64,000 bases of DNA, from contig JAQISU010000180.1 in assembly GCA_029339505.1 (NCBI GenBank), positions 554,501 through 618,500 of the forward strand. The letters are read 5' to 3'. This DNA is from Unio delphinus. Lineage: Eukaryota > Mollusca > Bivalvia > Unionida > Unionidae. Of this stretch, positions 1 to 13,144 are shown one piece after another. The stretch's first letter is position 1; the number at the start of each line of letters is the position of its first letter. The notes beneath the pieces are model-generated. The model saw only the letters and a list, made by a program, of their open reading frames with translations, was not told where the DNA came from and did no database searches. The position numbers and the translations under genes are program-made.

Positions 1-1087
1 ATCAGTTTTCTTTGCAGTCTGCATGTATGAATACTAAATTCTAAATGTTGTGTTAATAAATTACATAGGAAGAAGAATATTATTTGTATTCCATTATCAT
101 TTACGAACAACTTTATTTTAAACCTGTGAAGACCAGTCGATCAGCAACAAAACTGATACCAATATTCTTTAACTTGTATAATTCTGATAATTTCTTTGAA
201 ACAACTTTATGAAAAAGCATGTTTCTGTTCAGTGTTAGCAAATATATGGATACTCCATTGCTCATTCACAAAACATGTAGATGTCACACAATCAAATTTG
301 CCTTATTACCAATAAATGCAAGGATGAGAAAATGAACTACATAGTATCATTATAAAACAGTTGTATAAGCAGATATTATGTACATGAACATGTAGATTCA
401 CAGCACAACATTTTATATTCAGGCATTAGCAATTTTTCAAACAATGCATCGATCAATGCATCCTTTGAAAATGAAACAAATGAGCTGCAGCAAAATAACA
501 ACAAAAAACCTGATGACCACTTTACATATGCATATACTATATGACTAGATACAACCCACAAAGTTTAGTAACTTTAGCTGTGAGTTATTGTGCAGAAACA
601 GTTTTCCTTCTTTCACCTTGGCCTTTGCATGTTTCAACAACTATTAAAGTTATTGTGCAAAAGCCTAACAGCCTTGTGGTAGCAGTATACAAATTGCTTA
701 AAATAATTAAAATCTAAAATACCCCTATCTGTATAAAAACATGAGATAATAACAGACCATGTCCATAAGTAGATACTTTTGTGTTGACTTCATCCCACAA
801 AGCCACATTTTACCCTAGTTTGCATTACTGGGAGAAGGGCAAACAAGGAGCTTCAATAACTATGCCTCACTTTAAACAACAAATCAGCATATTAATTATA
901 AAAAAAGAGTTAAATTGGTCCAAATGATCTAATCCAGCAAATACAAGATCCTTCTTACATCATTTGCATCCCTTTTTCCTGAACAAAAATGAAGTAGAAA
1001 AAAAAAACAAGGTCCTGATGACTGTACCTAGACAACTATACACCTCAGTACATGACTATTTCTGAATTTGCACTAAAAGCAACCTGT
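1..1087. other. AT-rich non-coding sequence
   Basis: No convincing coding region, repeat family or RNA gene. If the minus-strand candidate exons at 1088-1327 are real, this would be their 3' UTR and flank; TTTATT (AATAAA on the minus strand) occurs near 113. Confidence 0.3.
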
Positions 1088-1327
1088 TCACTGACATAGC
1101 TGTTGGGGGCACTGCTGTAATTCTGCATTAAGAAGTATTCAATACCAAGAGGAAAAAAAAGAAGAAAAAAAAGTACAAAAAATGTATGCAAGGTTGTACT
1201 GAACAAAATGTATACTATGTAAGAGCAGTACCTGGAAGGCTGCAGCCATAAGGCATATTAATCCAGTCAATGCATATGGAATCTTTTAAAACTTTCATCA
1301 TTTGGGCATCCCAGTGAAACCTTTGAT
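1088..1327 (-). CDS. possible last two exons of a minus-strand gene
   Basis: Minus strand 1327-1232 is an open 96-bp segment following ttacag and ending before gtactg, reading FHWDAQMMKVLKDSICIDW and NMPYGC. A second acceptor (taatgcag) at 1123 leads in matching phase to LQQCPQQLCQ and a stop ending at 1088. The phases are mutually consistent. They do not join directly to the 3290-3534 candidate, so a further exon would be needed between them. I do not recognise the protein. Confidence 0.2.
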
Positions 1328-1487
1328 CTGTAATAACAATTGAATATTTAAATATATTTCTTGCCTGCATACATGTAGCTGGTAAAGTTGTTACACAATG
1401 GTAGAGGATAAATCATGAAACAAAATTAATTGCTACCCTTCTTCATCATTTGTTAGTCTTTTAATGCAGGTTCGCTAGAAGCATAAA

Positions 1488-1549
1488 AACCAAGGCAATT
1501 GTGAATCCCTATGCTTTTTATAGTATATGGATTCACAATTGCCTTGGTT
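1488..1549. repeat. perfect 21-bp inverted repeat (hairpin)
   Basis: Arms 1488-1508 and 1529-1549 are exact reverse complements (AACCAAGGCAATTGTGAATCC) around a 20-nt A/T-rich loop. Outside the arms, A-rich and T-rich flanks extend the pairing loosely. It could be a short foldback element or a precursor-like RNA hairpin. Confidence 0.8.
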
Positions 1550-2726
1550 GTTTTTTTTATAGCATATTCCATTACCCACCCCATACTCACCCTCACCAGC
1601 AGTAACCCAAACATTAAAATGCAGTATCTGTCACATACATGACATGTCTTTTCCTATGATTAGATATATTCACTTTGGTCAAATGTCATTAAAAAATGTC
1701 ACTATATGCAATTGCTGTATTTTAACCTGTCTCCCTCCCTTAGAGGGAGGTAGCAATGACACCCCTCTTGCACAAAGTCATCCACACATGGGCAAAATAA
1801 TTAATAAGTTGTGTGGATTTCCAAACAGCCATTAGGATGAAGGTGCAGTAACAGATGGATTGACAGACAGACAGACAGAGGAAGGATAATAATGTCTATA
1901 TTTTTTAATATATAAAAAGCATGGGAATAATAATTGGTATGTCCCTTAATGGGAAATGGGGATACTGAGCTTTAGTTGTTGGGAGACACCTGAGATTTTA
2001 AGATCTATCATTAAAATCAATATAGCCATATCCTCTTTAAGTTGAAAATAGCCTTCAGAAATCACGATGATCTACATACAACCAGCAATATCCCACATTA
2101 TTTGGCAGGTGAAGTCTGGAGGAATGTTGACAAAATATCCAAAGAGTGTGTCACTACCACCCAAAAAATGAAGTCCAATGTGGCACCAGAGCAAAGATGA
2201 GAACAGTAAAGATCAGCAATATCCTTGATGTTTAGTACCCACCAACCTCAATTAGTCACAAAATTACTACATATTAATAGTGAGAAAATCATTCTTTTAC
2301 AGATGATAATTATCTAATGTGTGATTGTGTAGCCACATTCAGACAATGTCATGAAAAGAATATGAGTTTCACCATATTAGGCTACTACCACAGAAATAAT
2401 ACAGGAATGGAAATAAGCACAGTGTTGTGTTTACAGTCACAATACATTCAACAATATACTCTATATTTCCATTTATCTGATACTGAACACAGTTTAGGTT
2501 GTGGTCATGTTGGTCAGAGTATTTAGAAACCTGGGTCTCTTTTCTACTGTGGATATTCCTATGGTGTTCTTTTAGGTCTCAGTTTGTACAATACTATTTC
2601 TAGACTTACTGCATTGGATGAGAGACAAACATATCGAGTCTGAGACAGAACAAGGTCATAACAATAACATCTTATCATGCTATATTTTTCCTGGTATCTC
2701 CATCACGCAAAATTGGATGTATCAAC

Positions 2727-2908
2727 AATGGCTCAGTGGTTGGTAAGCATGCAGAACTCTTGACTGAAATGGTTTAGCTTTGAATCCTACCAATGGACCA
2801 GCCTAAGTCAACTACTCTGGTGTGTCCTTGGGTAAGGCACTTTAGTCCAATTTCCTTTTCATTAAATAACCTATGTTGCTGTGCTGATAAACACCAAACC
2901 AAACTGGA
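2727..2908 (+). mobile_element. tRNA-derived SINE, V-SINE-like
   Basis: It has an A-box-like segment (TGGCTCAGTGGTTGG) and a B-box-like segment (TTTGAATCC) about 45 bp apart. These are followed by tgtccttgggtaaggcactt, which resembles the conserved central piece of V-type SINEs. It ends near ctgataaacacc. The family name is from memory. Confidence 0.5.
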
Positions 2909-2920
2909 TGGGACTGCAAT

Positions 2921-3213
2921 GGTGGCCTAACTGGTTAGAAAGTCTGCCACTGATGCAGGAGGTTGAAGGTTTGAACCCTGGAGTTTGAGTCATACCAAAA
3001 ACCTAAAAAAAATGTTAGTAACAGCTGCCTTGCTATGTGCTCAGTATGAAGAGGTTAGTGTTAGGACTGGTCATCATGGGGTGGGGATAATGTGACTGGA
3101 TAGGACATGATGCTACATGTCTGCAGCATGATATCCCAGTGTTAGACATCACTATAAACTGACACACTGCAGTGATATAACTGAAAATATTTAAAAGCTA
3201 TGTTAAAAATCTA
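2921..3213 (+). mobile_element. tRNA-derived SINE, family A (most complete copy)
   Basis: Starts GGTGGCCTAACTGGTTAGAA (A box TGGCCTAACTGG) with B box GGTTTGAACCC about 45 bp later. The body carries AAGAGGTTAGTGTTAGGACTGG, GACATGATGCTACATGTCTG and a conserved tail. Related copies occur at 54870-55160 (plus), 40330-40610 and 56285-56545 (minus), with fragments at 20440-20575, 36075-36135 and 45955-46010. It may belong to the molluscan RUDI/V-SINE group. Confidence 0.6.
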
Positions 3214-3289
3214 AATACCACATAAACACACATGCTTAAAGAATTTTTGTTTCCATATAATTTAAAGATAGCTGGGGTTTTCTTTATAC

Positions 3290-3534
3290 CTCAGATGTGC
3301 TTGATAACAAGCAAAATATGTGTGTCCAATATGACATGGGTTCCCTGCCTTTACTGTTTCCTCGTCTTGGATTTGGGAACCTTCCACCAGTTCTGTACGG
3401 AGCAAATATATTCCGCAAGTTTTCATTAACCTCTGAAATAGGTCTCGAGACACCTGTAGTAGTTGTTGCACATGGGACTGTGGTAGACAAGGCATCAGCA
3501 GCCTTCCTCAACAAGTCTGCTGATTGCTCATCAT
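3290..3534 (-). CDS. candidate internal exon of an unrecognised minus-strand gene
   Basis: On the minus strand a 245-bp open segment is bounded by a good acceptor (tttatttttag at its high-coordinate end) and a donor (GAG|gtataa) at its low end. It encodes about 81 residues, including LRKAADALSTTVP, an Arg-rich stretch (RTGGRFPNPRRGNSKGRE) and SYWTHIFCLLS. The Trp-Thr-His-x-Phe-x-Cys-Leu pattern recalls the region before the HECT part of invertebrate G2E3-like ubiquitin ligases, but this is only a memory-level resemblance. Two other frames are also open here, so coding is not certain. Confidence 0.35.
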
Positions 3535-5158
<1,624 letters not shown>

Positions 5159-5968
5159 TAAACTAACATATATTGCACTTTCTAATTAAAATATTTTAAT
5201 ACATCTATTTTTGTATGCTCAAGAAAAATATATGCATCTGCACAACGGCATTCTGAATTTAAGTCGTTGGGTCAAATTATCTATATTGATTTATGAAATA
5301 ATAATACTTACCAGATAATATTCTACAGAACACGTTTACATTTTTCTAAGAGTAGCGACATCGTACCAGAGATATTATACTAATATATTTGATATTAGAC
5401 TTCAGATTGTAACACTGCTTCATATATCAGACACTCAATTGCACATAGCTTCATAAAATAGAAACGATGTATTGTTACAAATTAGCGAAAAGAGTAGAGG
5501 CCATGCATACCTCTTGAAAACACTTAATCCTACTTTGAGAGGGATACTTCAAAGGCTTTCTTACCTTTTACTGAATACTTACTTGTTGAAAACGATTACA
5601 GATTTAATGAAGTCTCTTGTCATATGTATCTAATACATACATTATATGTTTGGAGTGAACGAAAAGGCATACACGTTGTAAACTTTTGGGTTTATATTTT
5701 GAATCAGAAACTGTTATGATTAGAATGGTATTAATTTGACAACTTAAAATGTTTTTGGCGTTTATAATATTCATTATCAATTTAAATGAAATTTAAAACA
5801 TGAGAAATTTTGGTAAAGATGCATTTTATGTTGTGCACATTTATCTGTCTTTTTCGTAACTTAGCAAACACAATAATGTTCTGAATTAAATTTATGTAAA
5901 ATTATCGCAAAATACCTAATTATGCAATTTTCAACCATTTTCCCTGTATAATTTTAGTTGTAACAAAT

Positions 5969-6029
5969 ACGTTCAAATATGAGAAGATATCTTGTAATAC
6001 GTTCAAATATGAGAAGATATCTTGTAACG
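5969..6029. repeat. 30-bp tandem duplication
   Basis: The segment beginning atacgttcaaatatgagaag occurs twice in direct succession. Confidence 0.85.
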
Positions 6030-6147
6030 TATGTATTTTGCTTGAGAATGAAGTTTTTGAGACCTAAATCGACTTTCTTCCACAGGAGATATTATGCATC
6101 TCATTTGTGTCTACGTAACTCCCAAAGCACCACGTCCATCTCTACTA

Positions 6148-7253
6148 TGGGTTGTTTTCACAGACGTCACGATTAAGTACGCAAATACCCACAATTCAAC
6201 GCACGCGCACCTTCTGCCGCCATTTTGAGTCGCTAACAAACCGTTGTCAACATTAGACATCATGTATATTCAAGAATAATAATCTGATTTAACTATCGAT
6301 AAGGATATTTACTTCTTCGACACGATACCTGGGTTATACTTGAAATTATGTGCACTATAGCACAAAAATAAAAATAAAGCTGGAAGTTCCCTTGCTTATA
6401 TCGAAAGATAGAATAGTAAAGTAGAACCGTAATCGTGTATATTATTGATATCAAAGAAATGCACTTTTTGTTGTTGTTATTTACAAACGGACAATATAGT
6501 TTTTAAAAAGTCATTCGTTTCATATCCCTAAGCTTGTCATCTTGAAAAGTATTTCCAGATCATGATTTTCTGGATACAATACCAGTCACGAATTAAAATT
6601 TCATTGCATGTATTTTATGCTAGAACATTTATGTACAAATATTTTTCACGACAACATGTGTTTGTGCCATAGACTATTTGAGAAACCATTTTAATTAGTA
6701 TATTCAAATATTTTATTTGTGGAGGGGATGGTGGATGTAGACTTATACTAGATGAAAGCGATAACCGGTCAAAGAAGTTTCATCTTTACTTTAGTGTATT
6801 CAAACGAAACACGTGTCTGACGGAACATGACGTTGTTTCAAATGTCAAAACGATGTTTTCCTCAAATGCTTTTGGAAATATTAAATTGTATATAAACAAT
6901 TGGCTTTTAAACTTTAACGATAATCAAATGCTTGATTTTAAGCCCGTGAAAATCGAAAATCATTACATGTTTCTACTTGGTTGTATATCCATTTGTTTAT
7001 GCGTTTGTTTATTGATCGATCTATTTGTTTAGGAAAAATAACAAATATGGTTGAAATACAAATATTTTACTTGAAGAAAACACGTAAAAGGAGTCACGCG
7101 ATTCGATCTCGCGAGGTTGACATGCACAACAGAATGTGATGTATTTTTATATTCTTACTCACAAAATGAAACGTGCCTGTTATGTGTGATAGGGACTCAA
7201 AATGGCGGATATGGAAGTACACACGTTTTGTGACGTCACGTGAAAACAACGGA
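6148..7253. mobile_element. 1.1-kb non-autonomous DNA transposon with TA target duplication (copy 1)
   Basis: Nearly identical to 51778-52864. Both copies sit between TA dinucleotides. Termini are TGGGTTGTTTTCACAGACGTC on the left and the reverse complement of TCCGTTGTTTTCACGTGACG on the right. The inverted similarity continues inward (GCCATTTTGAGTC). No transposase ORF. A TA duplication fits the Tc1/mariner or a similar superfamily. Confidence 0.8.
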
Positions 7254-7464
7254 TACTTTTTTTTTTCTCCACAGTAATATTTGGCTTTGGGACTGTTTTT
7301 TCTAAAGATATTATAAAGCTCCTAACCATTATAACTTCGGAAAACATTTATCTTGTTCACCAAATGTTTCAAAATTTATTCTAAAACATATTATATAAGG
7401 ATTGTCAACATATATGTTGAAAATAAGTACTTGTTAAAACTATTGTCTGTTTTATTTTAAAATT

Positions 7465-7550
7465 GGGTCGAACTATCTTTCGAGTTGGGCCGAATTGTCT
7501 TTAAAGTTGGGCCGAATTGTCTTATTTTATGTCCAAGTTGGGCCGAAGTT
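7465..7550. repeat. short direct repeats of TTGGGCCGAATTGTC
   Basis: The motif, with small variations, occurs four times (ttgggtcgaactatc, ttgggccgaattgtc twice, ttgggccgaagtt). It occurs again after the neighbouring hairpin as aggccgaattgac, and inverted at about 4930. Confidence 0.6.
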
Positions 7551-7632
7551 AGACCAGCTAGTTTGTCTCTAAGCATGTTTTTTTGGACTTGACGGTTTTT
7601 AGAAAAGGCTTAGAGACCAACTAGCTGGTCTA
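7550..7632. repeat. 25-bp inverted repeat with 33-nt spacer
   Basis: The left arm 7550-7574 (TAGACCAGCTAGTTTGTC...) and right arm 7608-7632 pair with one mismatch in 25 positions. No coding content. It is probably a small foldback element or the ends of one. Confidence 0.8.
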
Positions 7633-8640
7633 GGCCGAATTGACCAATAGCCGATAACACTAAGTTACTAAGACCACCCTGCTGTTGTGATGGCGTTTTT
7701 GTTTTCTTAAGGTATCATAAAATCACTTAGAGCTTCGATAAAGCATATGGTTTTATAGAACAATTAAAAATTCGTCGCTACCTTACACCTAAAAAAGACG
7801 GGACTGAAAGAATTAAAAGGTTGTTTTTTTTCACACGTAGATCTATCTATTAGGAATCACATCACAATTAATACTTCCAGTTCAGTACGAATGAAGTTCC
7901 AGTCTATTTTTAGAACATTTTTTCCTCTCTCATTTTGGTGGTGATAGAAGAGTTATATTGATGCATATTTGGTAGGGATTTCAAGGTAATTGTTTATTCT
8001 TGAGAATATGAGCAGAGAGAGTGGTTGTCAGTGTGTAATTTGGCGACAGTGCACATGGAGTAATAAGGCCTTGGTAATGATCCGGAAGTGAAATATGTGG
8101 TCTGTGTACATGCTGTTATGTTTACAGTGCAGCAGCTCAAAAAAATGCCGGTCAACCCTTGACAAGAATTTCACTGTGAAGTCATCTTTGGGGGTATTTT
8201 AGATTTTCATATGATTTGTATTGATTGTCACACTGTGGAAAGGTCAGTGCTGAGAAATATATGTAGAGAACATATAGTAAAATTAATTGTGGTGTATGGC
8301 CATTAGGTTCTTTTTGCCGCACAAAATTAGTGCCGTAAAGCAATCTAACTTCCCCTGGGGAGCATTTGTTATCTTCATTAAGGAAAAACTTGAAAATTTA
8401 GAGCGCCGTATGTTGTCATAATGCCATGTAGTATCCCATTATGACAACAGATGGCGACACGAGTTGGAAAAGAAAGATGATCATGACAAAATCAGATTGT
8501 TGCAAGGCCAACTCTAAATGAAATCAGGAGTTGGAATGATGTAATTTGTAATATGGCAAGTTTATATAAATAGAATATACAACTCATAATAACTGACATA
8601 GCATTTGCCATGCGACAAACTACGGTATGAAGTTAGCGTT
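7633..8640. other. non-coding, no recognised feature
   Basis: No sustained reading frame, repeat or RNA signature recognised. Confidence 0.3.
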
Positions 8641-10450
8641 TGGCAAAAAGCAAGATACAATGACGCAGAAGGAAAGTAGATCTAAGCACTTGCAACTAGC
8701 CCTTTACCGTTTGCATCAATGAAGAATACAATATACATGTCACAGAATTAGGCGAAAATAGAATTTATTTCTTCTTGAATTACAAGCTAATTTCACCAAT
8801 TTTTTTTTGTTTCGTCGTACATGCGTTACCTGGGGTGAATAAGTGGTTTTCTCCAAGGTAAGCGGCGTGTAACGATTTGCATGTGCCTGACTTCGAATCA
8901 CATGAAGTCTGGACCATTAGAATCACGGGGTGCACGGTAATTTTGCCGTGAATTCTGCTCACCTATTTGAAGGTATATAAGGCAGAATATTTCTGATAAA
9001 TATTACGGGACCAAAAGTATCTTTTCACAGGAAAGATAGCTCGTCATTCTATCTCCAGCCAAAGGGGTGAGTGTTAAACTTATATTTCGTTTTATTGTGA
9101 ATTTTTATTATCATTTCATGTAATGATGCCTTTATAACAATGCAGATTTAAACGTGGAATATTTGGAATTACTAGTCACTATTAGACTTTAAATGCAATA
9201 GCGTAATATAAGTTGTAGATTGTTTTAGAAAAAAAACTTTTATTAGTTTGGTCTCTTTATTGTAGCTGATATCGTAGCTGATATTGTAGCGGAGCATCTC
9301 TGAACGTATCTGATATTGTAGCGGAGCATCTCTGATATTGTAGCGGAGCATCTCTGAAATTGTTGCTGATTGTAGCTGAACGTATCTGATTGAAGCTGAA
9401 CGTATCTGAATTGTAGATGAATGTGATTAATTGTGCCATTTGATTGTGAGATCAAATTGAGGTATCTGACTGTCTGTCTGTCGGATTGTCTGTCCGTCTA
9501 CATTTGTTGTGATGTGTAAATATCTGGAAATCTAGAAGTCTGAGTGTCGGAGCTGTCTAGAGGTGTAAACATCCGGGGTGGTATCTATGTATTTGGGAAC
9601 GTTGGTTCTAGTAGATGCTGTATGCTGTCTTTACGTATAACTGTGGTGGATCCGTGAAGGGCAAACGGCCGATAAAAGTATTGGTCAACCCTAGGTATTC
9701 GAGGAAACTGGGCGGCGATTCAACAGTTGGTGAATCGTACGGTTATACAGGGTCGAGACACATGTGTGTGTTGCAATTGTAGTACAATTGAATACATTGT
9801 TATATTTACATAGTTACTTCAAATCACAATAGTATTTCAAGGGATTACATTAATCTCAATAAAAGTTAGCAGCTTGATTAAATACATGTATATGTTCGTG
9901 CTAGTTGTCGCACTCCATACGTGCGATAGTATAGTTTGATGTTTTGTATTTGTTATCGCAATTTATACTTGCGGTAATATAACTTTTGTAAAGGTTTCTT
10001 GGATCTGTGTATAGTCCAAGAGATTCCTTTGTATCTGTGTTTTATTTTGTATTAAATTTATTCATGTATTGTGAATGGTTGTGAGTGTAATCGTGGGTTG
10101 AACGCATGAGTTATTGCGTTGATACATCATTATTTTTCATTAATAATTTATTTCATAAATTTATATTTTCTTTCATATATTGTGTTTGTGTTGTTCTTTT
10201 AATCCACCATCCACTCTGTAACAATTCTGTTACAATACATGGATGGAATTAGGAATGTAGCACTTGCAAGCAGCCATTTACAATAATGCAAAAGGAAAGT
10301 AGCACTTGCAAGTTGCCACGTACAGTTTGCATCAATAAAGATAACAATATACATGGATAGAATTATGAAAGTAGCACTTGCCAACAGCAATTTACAATAA
10401 TGCATCAAGGAAGATTACAAAATAGATGCATAGAATTATGGCGGTAATCC
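8641..10450. repeat. ~75-95-bp tandem repeat interrupted by an unexplained ~1.46-kb insertion
   Basis: Units containing aaaggaaagtagcacttgcaa, a tttgcatcaat segment and caatatacatggatagaatta occur at 8660-8757 and about three times at 10228-10440. The intervening 8758-10227 is unrelated. It holds a TATATAA at 8974, a splice-donor-like ggtgagtg at 9066-9073 and short repeats of gtagcggagcatctctga at 9260-9440. It ends in a palindrome (tgtaacaattctgttaca). It could be a solo LTR or other mobile insertion, but I could not find a target duplication. Confidence 0.4.
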
Positions 10451-10462
10451 CCCCCCCCACCT

Positions 10463-10960
10463 CCATATTCACGACATGTTGGTGCTGTGTGAGAATACTG
10501 TCCATAGTAACACATGTTTCGTACTGACTTCGTGAATTTAATGTTGGTGTTGTTGATAGTTATTGTTTGAGGTAAAAGAAAGTGAATGAGAAAATCTGTG
10601 TTGTGATTCAGAATGGCCTCAGTTTTATCATCATTCATCTGCAGCTTGTTACATGCCATTCATGATTTCACATCAGAAATGCACCTCTCTACTCATTGTG
10701 TGGTAGCATCAACTTCAGTTGGGAGGGGGGGGGGGGCTAGACTTGTATGTTCAGGCAGTCCCAAATTACCCATTAGGCAGAGTAGGCAACTGCCTATGGG
10801 CCCCGCGACTTTTATGGGCCCCATCAGGGACCCCCATGGGCCCCTATGAGACCGTGACCGTGGGTCTGGGGCCCCAAAAGTTTGACTGCCTATGGGCCTC
10901 CACGGTGCTTAATCCGGCGCTGTGTTCAGGTGTCATCAGCGTAAAATTGAATGTGTCCAG
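10463..10960 (-). pseudogene. CR1/L2-like LINE reverse-transcriptase fragment, interrupted by a hAT MITE
   Basis: The minus strand encodes CNKLQMNDDKTEAIL and TINNTNIKF, matching the plus-strand LINE at 21.9-22.0 kb. The YADD box (ACGCTGATGACACC reversed) lies at about 10931-10945, and the following codons are separated from it by the 167-bp insertion at 10756-10922. A run of G at 10724-10734 and frameshifts show decay. Confidence 0.75.
10756..10922. mobile_element. 167-bp hAT-type MITE
   Basis: Flanked by an exact 8-bp duplication TGTTCAGG (10748-10755 and 10923-10930). Ends are CAGTCCCAAATTACCC and the reverse complement of CAGCGCCGGATTAAGC. The interior is rich in GGGCCCC blocks. Comparison with the uninterrupted LINE at about 21800 confirms the insertion site. 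8-bp duplications and CAG-type ends are typical of hAT elements. Confidence 0.85.
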
Positions 10961-11250
10961 CTCTGCTAACAAAGACACAACTGCGTCTGATAAAACAGTG
11001 CAGGTCCCTGACCAAATTCCGTGCGGGTTTTTTGTTACATAGTTGCTCGATGTAATGGCCAAAGAGAGCCGCCAGCATTTACCATACACCTAGTGCAAGC
11101 TCACTAAACATAGTGGAGATATGTTTCAGATAGAACAAATTACAACTAAATGGTTCCTAGAGCAGCTCTATTCACCACCAAAAGCAATTATGACGGACGA
11201 TAACATTCGTTAGCCTTATTCAACCACTCATATAAAGCTTTTATTTCAAG

Positions 11251-12080
11251 TGTTACGTGCTTAGGCTCGAATAAGCAGCAACACAGAAAGAGTGAAAACT
11301 AACAAGCTTGTATAACTTAAACAATGAATTTTATTAAGTACAATTATTTTCATAAAATAAATAAACTTACAGTTTTAGAAAATCAAATCCAACATTAATA
11401 CAATATAGAATTCACAAAAATAATCCACTAATGGAATTGTAAGAGTCCTGATAAATAAATGTTCTAATACTTCCAGGTTCGAATCTTGACGATGTAATCC
11501 AAAATGGCTGACAATGTCACGTGATGCAGTTCTTGTTTTATCATCCAAATGAAAATCATAAACACATGTCCTTTTCCAGATAATTCTTCTTTCTTCAATG
11601 AATCGACACAATGTCCAGAATAAAATAATTAATATTAACACTCAAACATGAATTACACAATTGTTAATTTTAAAGCCCAAAATTCTACTGAATCTCTCTT
11701 CCAGTACAATGATTTAAATACCCGTTTTTAATATAAAAACAAGGGATCACGTGATTTTCTAGAAATTCATAGAAGGTCAGAGGAAGAGTCTACCTTCACC
11801 AAGTCACGTATTAATGGAATGATCTAGATATTTCCTACCCCCAAGAACTAAAAATAAAAAGTTGTCCTTGAAATTAACCAATAGTTTTAGATGCTTGTTG
11901 ACAATGTCTAAAGCAGGGTCAGATAAAGAGGTAACCAAGCCAAGGTCAGCCTGTTTACAACTAGAACCCAGGTCAGCCTGAATTTTCCAGAAAAAACCAA
12001 ACTAATGAATGTTAAACCCTAAATGACAAATTTGGATTTAACAATAAAAAATAAATAAATTAAATCCAATAGCCGTAACA
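11251..12080 (-). repeat. 3' LTR of copy 1 (830 bp)
   Basis: Begins TGTTACGTGC and ends CGTAACA, forming short terminal inverted repeats. It is highly similar to 16395-17172 but contains about 52 bp (within about 11938-11994) that the other LTR lacks. Confidence 0.93.
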
Positions 12081-12091
12081 CCTTCCCCCAT
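12081..12091 (-). other. polypurine tract of copy 1
   Basis: On the minus strand ATGGGGGAAGG lies directly upstream of the 3' LTR, the expected place for second-strand priming. The same tract is present in copy 2. Confidence 0.7.
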
Positions 12092-12194
12092 AAAATAAAA
12101 GAAAGGTTTATATGATAAAACTTTCTTTTTATCACAAACCAATTTACATCTGAAATTAAAAGAACTAGTATAAATTATACAATATAATGAATTG

Positions 12195-12920
12195 TTATAC
12201 ACAGGAAAAAGCGCCTGCAATTATATTATCAAGAAATCGCCTCAACCTTTTAACTTGTCCATGTCCCACAAAATGTCCTAAGAAAACCACTCTAGCAGGG
12301 TAGAACTCACTTTTAAATAAATTAACAGTCAGACATGCATTAGTAAGTCTGTCAAAAAAGTTTCTAATTGTTGCTAGATGTTCTCTCCAGGTGTCGTTGT
12401 AGATGATGACGTCACAATTTTCTAGACCAGAGATGATCATTTTTATGAGACGTTGAATTGGACTTTCTTTATATTGTTCGAGTCAATTTGGAGTCACAAC
12501 GTTAAGTTTTCCTTTGCTCTTTCCGTTGTGGAATCTGCCAAAATCCTTTCAGAAGGTCAAATTTGGTGACATACTTGGCATTCCCAATATATCAATACAA
12601 TTGTCAATTCTTGGTAATAGGAATGAATCTGTTTTTGTCACTCTGTTCACCTTCCTATAATCAGTACACATACGGAAAGTTTTTTTTTTTTTTTGGTTTT
12701 GAAACAAGTATGCATGGTGAACTCTAATCACTTTTACTGGGCTTGATAAAATCATTCTCAAGCAAATATTGAATTTCCTTTTTCAAGAATTCCTGTTTGA
12801 GTGGACTCGTCCAGCATGGATGCTGTTTGGAATTTTCAATTTCAACGTCATGACAATTTTTGTTTATCCTTGTAAGAATATCTGGACATAAGTGCTCATA
12901 TAATAATAACTTTCAGTTCA
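12195..12920 (-). pseudogene. reverse-transcriptase remnant of copy 1
   Basis: In broken frames the minus strand shows the N-terminal RT segment (LLENDFIKPSKSD, SSPCILV), then TDYRKVNRVTKTDSF and LPRIDNCIDILG, and then GLENCDVIIYNDTWREHL and LTVNLFKSEF...VFLGHFVGHGQV. The segment that should hold the Tyr-x-Asp-Asp active site is shortened to CDVIIY, and the PFG...ATFQ segment is reduced to ESPIQ. The RNase H domain is absent. Copy 2 shares these losses. Confidence 0.8.
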
Positions 12921-13144
12921 TTTCTTTCTTGCACTTGCATCTGTGAAAGTTTCTGGTCTAGATTTTTTATAATTTCTGAATTCCATCAATTCGTCGCTCC
13001 AATGTCAGTAGAATACGACGATATTTCTTCACTATGTGGGACAGGCACAATTAAATTAATTACATATTTAACATGGCTATCTCTTTCAATACTGGTACTC
13101 CTATAATTAATTTAGATCCCAGGAGCACTAATACTATAATTTAA

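Noticed and set aside
11375..11641. 88-codon frame in the LTRs (also 16519-16785)
   Set aside because: It lies wholly within the LTR on the element's strand and is not conserved in copy 2; most likely chance.
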